From Flammeovirga sp. EKP202 (GTDB taxonomy: Bacteria > Bacteroidota > Bacteroidia > Cytophagales > Flammeovirgaceae), in contig NZ_JACVVP010000010.1 of the NCBI RefSeq assembly GCF_014534745.1, positions 62,001-126,000 of the forward strand: a stretch of 64,000 nucleotides of DNA, written 5' to 3'. Shown piece by piece: positions 56,473-64,000 of this stretch. The notes beneath the pieces are model-generated. The model was given only the letters and a program-made list of their open reading frames with translations. It did not search any database and was not told the origin of the DNA. The translations under genes were made by a program, and so were the position numbers. Within the stretch, counting starts at the first letter, position 1. Every line of letters starts with the position of its first letter.

Positions 56473-57563
56473 TACACAAATAGTTTTAAAGTTCTTAGAA
56501 TAGCAATTCCAAAAGTTATTGCCAAAAAGAAAAAAGCAAAAGCAACCCATCCTGGACTAGCCAAAATAGTGAAAAGAATTTGTGTATTCTCACGCTCCAT
56601 TGCAATTTGTTTCTCCGCCTCCTGAAGGTTTGGTAACTTCACATCCGTCAAATGATTAGAAAGCTGCGATAGAATCCCATTTTTGATAGCACCTTCTAAA
56701 CCGTAAATAATAATACTCTTATCGTACTGACGTGCAAGCGTAATGTATTTACAAGTCTCATCCCAATTTAAAACTCTTGTGTTTTCTTGATTACTCAATG
56801 GTTTTGTAGCATTGGCTGAGCCTAATAAGATGGTAGAAAAACCAGGTTGATATTCTTTTAGCTGTGCTAATGTTAAAGATGAATTCGGCTCATATGCATT
56901 AAAAATTGATAGGACTTCCTGATCATTTAGAATATTAAAAGTACCCGTAATTTGTTTCCACGTTTCTACATTTACTTCACGACTGTCTACTTGATAAGGA
57001 GAAACGATGCTGACTAGTTTTAAATTATCATTTTTTGACAACGCTCTTAATCGAGCATAATTCAAATCTCCATGTTCTTGCACTGAACCGCTAATCAATC
57101 TTTTCAATACTACTTTGCCGATTGATAAAGGTCCACTTTCAACAATTCTAGCATCAGTTCCGTAGGGTGCTAAACTCAGCGTAAGTGTTTTCCACGAAAG
57201 TTGATTATCTATGGTCCATTCTCTAAATGTTTCATAGCGTTTTAATACAGCAGATCCATTGTGTGCATTGGGCCAATAATGTTCTCCCTTAGGCAATAAA
57301 AGCCAAGCATGACAAACTATACCATTGTTTTGAAAAAGCTTAATTGCTTCAACTCTTTCTGATGAAAAATCAGTCAAACCAATATAAATATCAGCTCCTA
57401 GTTCTTTCAATTTGCTAATGCTTGCTGAATCTTGGGCTAACTCAAGAAGTTTAAATCCTTGAACTTCAGTCATAAAATCAATTTTGATTGATTTCTCTGC
57501 ATAAACAAAGTTAAAGACTAAGCTAAAAAAGTAAAGTAGGATTGTAAGTTTGATTTTTTGCAT
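56472..57563 (-). CDS. Exported hypothetical protein with C-terminal membrane anchor
   Basis: 363 aa. Signal peptide (about 1-22, ending VYAE), a large extracytoplasmic domain, and one C-terminal membrane helix (WVAFAFFFLAITFGIAIL) preceded by a charged coil. The domain has alternating strand/helix units (LKELGADIYIGLTDF, NNGIVCHAWLLLPKGEHYW, SIIIYGLEGAIKNG) that could be a TIM barrel, perhaps glycoside-hydrolase-like, but I recognise no family or catalytic residues. It is first in a unit with the NUDIX gene (1-bp overlap), downstream of two other envelope-protein genes. Confidence 0.65.
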   Translation of the reverse strand: MQKIKLTILLYFFSLVFNFVYAEKSIKIDFMTEVQGFKLLELAQDSASISKLKELGADIYIGLTDFSSERVEAIKLFQNNGIVCHAWLLLPKGEHYWPNAHNGSAVLKRYETFREWTIDNQLSWKTLTLSLAPYGTDARIVESGPLSIGKVVLKRLISGSVQEHGDLNYARLRALSKNDNLKLVSIVSPYQVDSREVNVETWKQITGTFNILNDQEVLSIFNAYEPNSSLTLAQLKEYQPGFSTILLGSANATKPLSNQENTRVLNWDETCKYITLARQYDKSIIIYGLEGAIKNGILSQLSNHLTDVKLPNLQEAEKQIAMERENTQILFTILASPGWVAFAFFFLAITFGIAILRTLKLFV

Positions 57564-57614
57564 AAGGGATTTAAAAAATTTTCAACATTAACTTACTAAT
57601 GTTTTAAGAAAGGA

Positions 57615-58106
57615 TCAAGGTAATTTTCGAATTGTTACATCCAATACTTGTGCCTGACCGTTTTTCCCTAATTTATAGTTTTTCCAAAAGAAAGGACGCA
57701 TCGCAAAAGCTAAAGCCCAAAATGCAGCACCTTGAAAAAAGTGTTGTCTTTGATCATATTGGGCATTACCTACTACGGGATGAACTGCACTTGAGATTAA
57801 AAATCCAGTACCAATCAATCCAAACCCACCAAACAATACTCTAGGGTAGGCCCTAGGAAACTTGATGACCTCAACTTCTGATAAAGGAATTTCAGTACCT
57901 GATTTGTATAACACAAAAGAAGAATCTTTTAAAGCGTAAAGTTCATCTTTATAAACCGCCTTTTCACCTTTTATTTTAAAGATGATACGATCACCTTCAT
58001 ATATTTTCTTTCGATTTCGTCCATAATTATCAACAGCCAAAAACTTCTGTGCAAAAAGTGGGGCTGTGGTAAGGAAAAGGAAAAATAGAAGTATTGTCTT
58101 TTTCAT
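57615..58106 (-). CDS. Small exported protein, unknown function
   Basis: 163 aa. Signal peptide (about 1-19, LFAQK). A beta-rich part (RIIFKIKGEKAVYKDELYAL, IPLSEVEVIKFPRA) is followed by two weak hydrophobic helices (VLFGGFGLIGTGFLIS, FQGAAFWALAFAM). This layout is common among small Bacteroidota envelope proteins of unknown role. It is 16 bp downstream of the porin gene, same operon. Confidence 0.65.
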   Translation of the reverse strand: MKKTILLFFLFLTTAPLFAQKFLAVDNYGRNRKKIYEGDRIIFKIKGEKAVYKDELYALKDSSFVLYKSGTEIPLSEVEVIKFPRAYPRVLFGGFGLIGTGFLISSAVHPVVGNAQYDQRQHFFQGAAFWALAFAMRPFFWKNYKLGKNGQAQVLDVTIRKLP

Positions 58107-58122
58107 GATTTGTCATTTAGGT

Positions 58123-60141
58123 TTATTCGAACATTAGCCATCTCACACCATAGGAGAAACCAAATCCTGGTCCCATATAACCTGGTGTAGCCCAATATCC
58201 ACTAGTTTGATCAACAAGGTTTAATATATCAGCAATTCTAACAAATACCATTGCTCTTCTCATCTTGAAATTGACAAAAAGGTCAACATTAAAATATCCA
58301 TCTGTCTTGTAATCATCTTGTAAATGATACTGTTGTGAAACAGGATTAAAAGCCATACCATAATAGGATGAAATATATCTTGTATCAAAACCTGTATACA
58401 AGCTTATCATACCATCACGGAACTCTTTAAAAAAGGAAATTTCATAAGTTGCAAAAACGTCAGGTGTAGGCATTACATCCTGATGTGTATTTTGAGTATA
58501 AATAACTTCAGCAACTTGCTGTATATTTCCAAATTTCAATTTGAATCGTGTACCATATCTACTATAGGTAATGGCATCGTTGTGCTGTTGAGGCCTTGCG
58601 AATTTATCATAATAAATATAATCGTTGATATTATTAAGCTCGCCAAATACCTCAAAAGTACCATGCTTTCCTAGGGGAACTTGCGGGGCGATATAGATCT
58701 GCTGCTTAGATACTGATTCCTTCTTTTCATTCCATGACATGAAAACTGTTGTGAAATGCTGAGCAATCATAGGAGCCAATGTTCTTTCTACTGTAAAACC
58801 ACCTTTCAAGTATTTTGCATCCACTTTTGCATTAATATTATATGCATCTCGCTCCAACATCTCAAACTCTGCGTGACCTGTTACAGCTCCAAGATTTTTT
58901 GGTAATAAAAATTCCACGTCACCTCCAACAAAAAGCTGATTATCAATAGGAACAGGTAAATAATCCTCAGCGGTTCTTTGCTGGAATTTCTGATACCTAA
59001 ATCGCATAAAACCAGACCAAAAGGTAGGTCCTAAACGGCTTTTTATTCCAAGTTTATTATCAATATATTGATGTTCTAAACTTACATAAGGCTGATCTCC
59101 GTATTCGTAATCTGTTGCAATTGGAAGAGAAGCATTTGGATCGTTCAAAACGGAATCCGGTAACAATCTTAAATTCTCTACAGTATAATCATTGTATTGA
59201 TCATAATAAGCTCGGTTATCTGAAATCTTGTCAGCACTATTGGCATATTGATATCTATATTTTACTCTGGTAAACTCATGAAAAACCTGAAGTTTAGCTG
59301 TATCTACCAAAGCATATTGATGGTAGAGGTGATGATTGTAATTCCATTTAAAAGAAGAGGCTCCTTCAAAAAAGTAATTGGCTAATTGTCCTCTACCCAA
59401 ACGAAATAAATCATCAAGTTGTGTATCTTCATTGATCAAAGAAGGTACATTTAAACCTGCTGACTCTGGTCCTTCATGAATATATTGGTAATAGCTTGCC
59501 AACAATTTATATTTGTTGTTTTCGCTTTCATACCTTGTATTCAAACCAAAACCTGTATGCTGTTGTGCATTATAAGAGTTACTTACTCTGTCTTTACCCA
59601 CCACGTAAGGTTCACTGTATCTCTGGAATAACATACCAACAGACCAATAGGGGCTAATATTGTTGGAAACTTTACCGCCAACTTTACCTCTATTTTCATG
59701 CCCTACAACACCATTAAAATCGGTAACAGGAACATAAGAGTTATAGTATTCCCAATCATATACATCTTGTGCATATAAATCATAACCTGTGATTCCGACA
59801 GACTGTCCTAAATTATAGACTGGACTTTCCCAATAACTTCTCAATGGTGATGCATTATTACCTAACGTCTGATATCTATAGCCATTTTCACCATGGACAT
59901 CATAACGATGCAAGTGCATATAAGAGGAGTCCATCATATGCTCTTCGAAATGGATTTTGTACCAATCGTCTTGCTTTATGTACCAAGTAGTTTGAGGGCC
60001 TTTTAACCAAGAACTATCTTGCTCCAATACCACACCTTCACTATTAGGTTTCTCTTTGTCATCTTCTCCTTTTTCCTCTTGTGCAAAAGCGTAATTAGAA
60101 ATACTAAGAAAAGATAATATTATAAATAAAAGTTTTTTCAA
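58123..60141 (-). CDS. Large putative porin
   Basis: 672 aa. Signal peptide (about 1-20, AFAQE), an acidic low-complexity stretch, then a long outer-membrane beta-barrel with frequent aromatic-ended strands (YRYQTLGNNASPLRSYWESP, GGKVSNNISPYWSVGMLFQR, MVFVRIADILNLVDQTSGYW) and a C-terminal GVRWLMFE. This matches the Bacteroidota putative porin family (Porin_10-like). The substrate is unknown. It leads an operon with two exported unknown proteins and the NUDIX gene. Confidence 0.8.
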   Translation of the reverse strand: MKKLLFIILSFLSISNYAFAQEEKGEDDKEKPNSEGVVLEQDSSWLKGPQTTWYIKQDDWYKIHFEEHMMDSSYMHLHRYDVHGENGYRYQTLGNNASPLRSYWESPVYNLGQSVGITGYDLYAQDVYDWEYYNSYVPVTDFNGVVGHENRGKVGGKVSNNISPYWSVGMLFQRYSEPYVVGKDRVSNSYNAQQHTGFGLNTRYESENNKYKLLASYYQYIHEGPESAGLNVPSLINEDTQLDDLFRLGRGQLANYFFEGASSFKWNYNHHLYHQYALVDTAKLQVFHEFTRVKYRYQYANSADKISDNRAYYDQYNDYTVENLRLLPDSVLNDPNASLPIATDYEYGDQPYVSLEHQYIDNKLGIKSRLGPTFWSGFMRFRYQKFQQRTAEDYLPVPIDNQLFVGGDVEFLLPKNLGAVTGHAEFEMLERDAYNINAKVDAKYLKGGFTVERTLAPMIAQHFTTVFMSWNEKKESVSKQQIYIAPQVPLGKHGTFEVFGELNNINDYIYYDKFARPQQHNDAITYSRYGTRFKLKFGNIQQVAEVIYTQNTHQDVMPTPDVFATYEISFFKEFRDGMISLYTGFDTRYISSYYGMAFNPVSQQYHLQDDYKTDGYFNVDLFVNFKMRRAMVFVRIADILNLVDQTSGYWATPGYMGPGFGFSYGVRWLMFE

Positions 60142-60265
60142 GGTAGATTTAGATCGTAGATAAAAATAATCGAGTTACTTTTCTAAGCACATCAAAGTTA
60201 AATCTAATTCGGGATTTAAGATAATGTTTCATTAAAAAATGATAAAAATACATTCTGAAAAATAA

Positions 60266-60724
60266 CTATTTCAGCCATTCATACATGTCATAATGTTCTT
60301 TTGTCATTCCCATTGCTTTATAGGTGTTTTGAGCTCTGTCATTATTTTTTTCAACATACAATCTCAATCCCATTAATTCGTCAGATGATTCTACCTCATT
60401 TTTTACAAATTCATACATAGCACTAAAGATTCCTTTACGTCTATATTCTTCAATTACAAACAATGAATGTATCCAAATAACGTTACCGCATCGCCAGTCA
60501 GACCATTCATATAGATTGAGCATAGAGGCAATACATTTACCATTGTCTTCTACTATGACATATCTTCCGAGCGATTGGTTGTCAAATATATGTTGAACTC
60601 CTTTTTTTACTGTTTCTAAATTAAGGGATAAATCTTCCGTTTCCATTGCCATGTTTACTTGAAACTCGGCAATTGTATTGATTAAACTTCTCTCTGAAGC
60701 AACCTTTATAGTATAATTAGACAT
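60266..60724 (-). CDS. GNAT family N-acetyltransferase
   Basis: 152 aa. GNAT fold: acetyl-CoA loop in IHSLFVIEEYRRKGIFSAMYEFV (motif A with R/QxxG), then LRLYVEKNNDRAQNTYKAMGM (motif B). The substrate is unknown. Its ATG overlaps the end of the YihY-like gene by 8 bp, so the two are co-transcribed and probably coupled. Confidence 0.88.
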   Translation of the reverse strand: MSNYTIKVASERSLINTIAEFQVNMAMETEDLSLNLETVKKGVQHIFDNQSLGRYVIVEDNGKCIASMLNLYEWSDWRCGNVIWIHSLFVIEEYRRKGIFSAMYEFVKNEVESSDELMGLRLYVEKNNDRAQNTYKAMGMTKEHYDMYEWLK

Positions 60725-61511
60725 TCTTTTTTATTTTCTTTTGTTGTAGTATTCCATGTCCATATTTGTGGGCATAGGCATAGGTGAATTCCGCTCCGTA
60801 AAACATCACTTGTACAGAGTAAAAAGTCCAAGCCATTACAATAATAATGGGTGATCCTGCTCCCCAACTGGACGCAGTTTGCATATGTGCTAAATAATAT
60901 CGTATTCCGTATTGACCTATTTGAAAGAGAATAGTCGTGACTAATCCACCTACAAAAGCATCCGTCCAATTGATCTTCACATCTGGAATGAATTTAAAAA
61001 TTCCAGAAAAAAGAGTAAACGAGATGGTCATTGTGGATAAGAACCTTATAACAGTAATCACTTGAATTGCTGCAACAGGTAACCATTCTTTTAAATAAGA
61101 AGAAGCAAAACTGATTGATGTATCTATGGCAATAAGAATTAGAAAAATCATCCCCAAGCCCAAAACCATACAAAAAGCAATTAGGCGATCCATAATTAAT
61201 TCTTTGATTTTAGTTTGACTTTGTGGTACTTTCCAAAACTTATTTAAGGCTATTTTTAATGTATGAAAAGAGAGGGTAGAAGTAAATAATAATGTACCTA
61301 TACTAATTAATGTAGACACCGTATTATCTATCTTCAAAGCGGTAAGACTATTGATCATTGACTCTAAATGCTGAGCAACGACATCGCCAGCCACTAGTTC
61401 TAGCTCTTCCATCATCCCTTCTTTAAGTTTATTCTCATCAAAAAATAAACTCAAACCTGAGAACAATAAGTTCAAACCTGCGGGTAAAGAAATGATAGTG
61501 TAATACGCCAA
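60717..61511 (-). CDS. YihY/BrkB family membrane protein, start unclear
   Basis: Six membrane helices in the YihY/BrkB (formerly RNase BN) pattern: LAYYTIISLPAGLNLLFSG at the start, then PDVKINWTDAFVGGLVTTILFQIG and GAGSPIIIVMAWTFYSVQVMFYGAEFTYAY at the end. The only usual in-frame start is TTG at 61511, which falls inside the first conserved helix. The frame stays open to 61640 and encodes family-like sequence (VSEIFELIKEAWDEF, HAYIYGSS) without ATG, GTG or TTG. True initiation may use ATT, ATA or ATC, or the N-terminus is damaged. The function of the family is unknown. Confidence 0.8.
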   Translation of the reverse strand: MAYYTIISLPAGLNLLFSGLSLFFDENKLKEGMMEELELVAGDVVAQHLESMINSLTALKIDNTVSTLISIGTLLFTSTLSFHTLKIALNKFWKVPQSQTKIKELIMDRLIAFCMVLGLGMIFLILIAIDTSISFASSYLKEWLPVAAIQVITVIRFLSTMTISFTLFSGIFKFIPDVKINWTDAFVGGLVTTILFQIGQYGIRYYLAHMQTASSWGAGSPIIIVMAWTFYSVQVMFYGAEFTYAYAHKYGHGILQQKKIKKNV

Positions 61512-61640
61512 AGATGAACCGTAAATGTAAGCATGATCTAAGTTGAATTCGTCCCATGCTTCTTTAATTAATTCAAAGATTTCACTTACCTTTCTTCCTA
61601 TGAAGCTATTTTGTAATATGTTTATATATTTTCTGATACT

Positions 61641-61936
61641 CTATTATTTAAAAAAGTGAAAAAATTTAGATTCAATAGAATTGACTGAAAATGATTTTTT
61701 TACAATAAAAAGTTTTTAAATCAACGTAAAAATACAATTCTTGATTAAATTAGCACGTAAGTTAATGTATTTTTATAACAGCACTTGTTTGAAATAACTT
61801 TTTAGTGGCTAATGAACTATTTCAGCTTTTAAGTTTTTCAAAATGGATGTCTACTTTAATACTCAAAAAAGGAATTGTAAAACAAGTCAATAGAATCATG
61901 TTTGCTTTTTTGACTCAAACGAGAAAATTTACTCTT
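61641..61936. other. Intergenic region between divergent YihY-like and WD40 genes
   Basis: Just under 300 bp, AT-rich, must hold divergent promoters. No TAnnTTTG box with spaced TTTG was recognised. Nothing else seen. Confidence 0.4.
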
Positions 61937-64000
61937 ATGAATAATATTCTTACTACCCTGGTTATTTTTTTGCTATGCATTGGGAATTTATTTTCTCAAG
62001 AGAAAAACACTTACTTAGTTATTGATGCCAAAGGACACTCATCACTTGTAAGAAAAGTTGCCTTTACCTCCAATAATCAAAATATCATTTCAGTGTCCGA
62101 AGATAAAACAATTAGACTGTGGGATTTAAAATCCAATGCTTTGATTAAAACGCTATGGGGACAACATACAGAAGGAAAAGAGGGGAGATATAATGCCTTA
62201 GCTTTAGCACCTAATAGCAGTATTGTTGCAGTTGGGGGATTTTTAGAAAATAATGAAATTAGAATTATAGATCTTAGAAGTGGCAAACAGATCGCTTCTT
62301 TATTAGGGCATGAAAATGTGATTACAGATTTAAAATTCTCTTCTGATGGACAATGGTTAGCATCAGCAAGTGCTGATAAGACTGCTAAAATATGGTATAT
62401 CCCTGAGTTAGGTGAGGAAGGTTTTAATGATGAACCTTATGAGAAATTGACAATCGATGATCACTCGGATATTGTTTATAATATTGATTTTTCTGAAGAT
62501 AGAACGAAGCTTGTAACTTGTTCTTTTGATGGTAGTGTAAAACTTTATTCCATGGCTGTTGCAATGAGTAATGCCAGTCTTGTGAAAGTTTGGGAGACAA
62601 ACAGCAAATTTACGAATGTAGATATTTCTAATGATAATCAGTATGTAGTAGGAGGGCAAACAAATGGTAAAGTTATCGTTTGGAATACTAATGGGACTGA
62701 AGTAGCGACTCTTTCAGATACAAAGGGTTTTATCAGCAGCTTAAATTTTTCAGAGGATGATGAAAAGCTAATGGTTACTGACGCTAAAGGTAATGTCTAT
62801 TTTTATAGTACTGACGTTTGGTTGAAGAGAGATACTTTTAATGTAAAAGATGGATTAATAACCGCAGCGGCATTTGCTAATAAATCCTCTGATTATGCTG
62901 TAATTGCTACTGGTTCTGAAGGGAATATTAAACTTTGGGATCTAAAGAATAAAAAGGTAATTCGTGAATTTAATGGTGAAGGTATTTCCAATAAAAGAAT
63001 TGGAAGGAGTGACAAACTCAATTTTTCGCTTTCCATCACACCAAAAAACAAACAACCCTACAATAAGACCTTCGATTTTGAAACACTCACAATGGGTCTT
63101 CAAAAACCAATACAAACGGATTTCAAAATGCCCGAAATTCAACAAAATGGGCTTTTATTGAAAAAGCTCAATGCATATATATTACAATGTGGTACTACTA
63201 AAATTCAGAACGATAAAAACAGAGATAAAGGAATCAATGCTTATTGTTTTACACCTTCAGATGATATTATTGTTGCAAGTGGAGGTTCTTTGAAACTCTA
63301 TTCCAACTCAGGAAATCTAATCAGATCTTTTGAAGGTCATAGTGGCTCAGTAACGACTGCTAATGTCTCAAAAGAAGGTAAATATTTAATCTCTTCAAGT
63401 ACAGATCAAACGACTAAGATTTGGAATTTACAAACAGGAGAGTTGTTAGCTTCATTGTTTGTTAGTATTTCTAATGATTGGGTATGTTGGTCACCACATG
63501 GATACTACCATGCTTCAGCAGGTGGTGAAAAATATATTGGCTGGCTGAAAAATAATGGAGTAGGTAACCTTGCGACTTATTATCCTGTAAGCTTTGCATC
63601 AAAAGAATTTCACAAGAAAGATATTCTAATAAAGATTATACAATTAGGTTCATTTGAGGCAGCAAAGAAAGAGATGATGTTTACAACAGTAGCTTTATCT
63701 AATGTTGTGGCACAACAACCTAAAATCAATTGGATATCTCCAACATTCACTAACAATGTCCATGAGATTGGTGGTCATGCTAAAATTGAAGCAAAAGTGG
63801 AGAGCTCGTCCAAGTTAAAATCTTTAAAATTATTGATTGATGGTAGACCGACTGTTATTCCTTTAGATGGCCTTGTAGAAGAAGGAGGGAAGTACATTTA
63901 TTCAATCAACACTGAAGTTAAAGTGGAAAAAAAAGAAGTGAATTTTCAAATTTTCGCGGCTAATACGACTACTAAAATTACTTCAGAAGCAAGAAAAGTG
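61937..64000 (+). CDS. Exported WD40-repeat protein, probably with C-terminal caspase-like domain (3' partial)
   Basis: 688 codons from ATG at 61937 to the window end without a stop. Signal peptide (about 1-20, NLFSQE). At least seven WD40 repeats: HSSLVRKVAFTSNNQNIISV...IRLWDL, ENVITDLKFSSDGQWLASAS...AKIWYI, SGSVTTANVSKEGKYLISSS...TKIWNL and others. Then comes DWVCWSPHGYYHASAGGEKY followed by an Ig-like domain (from about INWISPTFTNNV). In Bacteroidota this WSPHGYYxAS segment usually lies between WD40 repeats and a C14 caspase domain, so a metacaspase-like end is expected beyond the window (inference). Confidence 0.88.
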   Translation, partial: MNNILTTLVIFLLCIGNLFSQEKNTYLVIDAKGHSSLVRKVAFTSNNQNIISVSEDKTIRLWDLKSNALIKTLWGQHTEGKEGRYNALALAPNSSIVAVGGFLENNEIRIIDLRSGKQIASLLGHENVITDLKFSSDGQWLASASADKTAKIWYIPELGEEGFNDEPYEKLTIDDHSDIVYNIDFSEDRTKLVTCSFDGSVKLYSMAVAMSNASLVKVWETNSKFTNVDISNDNQYVVGGQTNGKVIVWNTNGTEVATLSDTKGFISSLNFSEDDEKLMVTDAKGNVYFYSTDVWLKRDTFNVKDGLITAAAFANKSSDYAVIATGSEGNIKLWDLKNKKVIREFNGEGISNKRIGRSDKLNFSLSITPKNKQPYNKTFDFETLTMGLQKPIQTDFKMPEIQQNGLLLKKLNAYILQCGTTKIQNDKNRDKGINAYCFTPSDDIIVASGGSLKLYSNSGNLIRSFEGHSGSVTTANVSKEGKYLISSSTDQTTKIWNLQTGELLASLFVSISNDWVCWSPHGYYHASAGGEKYIGWLKNNGVGNLATYYPVSFASKEFHKKDILIKIIQLGSFEAAKKEMMFTTVALSNVVAQQPKINWISPTFTNNVHEIGGHAKIEAKVESSSKLKSLKLLIDGRPTVIPLDGLVEEGGKYIYSINTEVKVEKKEVNFQIFAANTTTKITSEARKV

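Noticed and set aside
56473-56550. N-terminal extension of the NUDIX protein
   Set aside because: It is antiparallel in logic to the overlap with the upstream gene: the 1-base TAATG junction at 56472 and the zinc ribbon right after it mark the real start.

Overview
The window is AT-rich DNA (roughly one third G+C by eye) from a member of the Bacteroidota, most likely a marine, polysaccharide-degrading Cytophagia of the Flammeovirga type. The evidence is a set of type IX secretion (T9SS) features: a PorP/SprF protein, a PorE-like OmpA protein, a type B sorting domain and two type A sorting domains. It also has Bacteroidota promoters (TTTG, about 20 bp, TAnnTTTG), SpII lipoproteins, a GH16 beta-agarase, an exported sulfatase and a LruC protein. 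No rRNA, tRNA, CRISPR array or prophage was seen. The genus is an inference.

Layout. 1-6.7 kb: a T9SS/gliding locus (large adhesin-like protein, PorP/SprF, PorE-like protein), with a glycosyltransferase joined by a 1-base stop/start overlap, then a convergent Wzx-type flippase. 8.5-13 kb: an orphan 2Fe-2S protein, a T9SS cargo protein, a two-gene operon of small proteins (57 and about 97 aa) behind a strong promoter and an unusually GC-rich leader, and two unknown proteins. 13.2-25 kb: purL, a membrane histidine kinase, katG, a HEAT-like protein, corA, and a lipoprotein pair (DUF4625-like plus a propeller-like protein). 25.3-36 kb: an AraC-family regulator divergent from a sulfatase, followed by an OprB-like porin, a DUF2490 protein, a TorF-like porin, a REP/RAYT element, a small lipoprotein, a GH16 agarase and a decayed paralogue of the small lipoprotein. 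35.7-45 kb: an adenylate cyclase, a prolyl oligopeptidase, and a beta-mannosidase / exported AGE epimerase / aldo-keto reductase cluster. 45-50 kb: a LruC lipoprotein and a group of three receiver-domain genes, one fused to an exopolysaccharide phosphoglycosyltransferase. 50.5-64 kb: cysM, a DUF3347 lipoprotein, a 7TM SpoIIE phosphatase, a BtuF-like protein, a PflA-like radical SAM enzyme, a minus-strand cell-envelope group including a large porin, GNAT and YihY genes, and a WD40 protein cut by the window end.

The most notable pattern is a regulatory module found by eye. It has two direct repeats 21 bp apart (core about TGACCnTTTTnTnnAAAT), followed at a fixed distance by a TAnnTTTG -7 box; 45 bases run from the start of repeat 2 to the end of the -7 box in every copy. 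It lies before the sulfatase, the TorF-like porin, the small lipoprotein and that lipoprotein's pseudogene paralogue. A fifth, more divergent copy at 39.5 kb has no gene behind it. The first copy also abuts the AraC gene, so I infer a local AraC regulon. The second highlight is the receiver-phosphoglycosyltransferase fusion beside two stand-alone receivers. The third is a RAYT transposase gene lying between two inverted pairs of its probable REP substrates.
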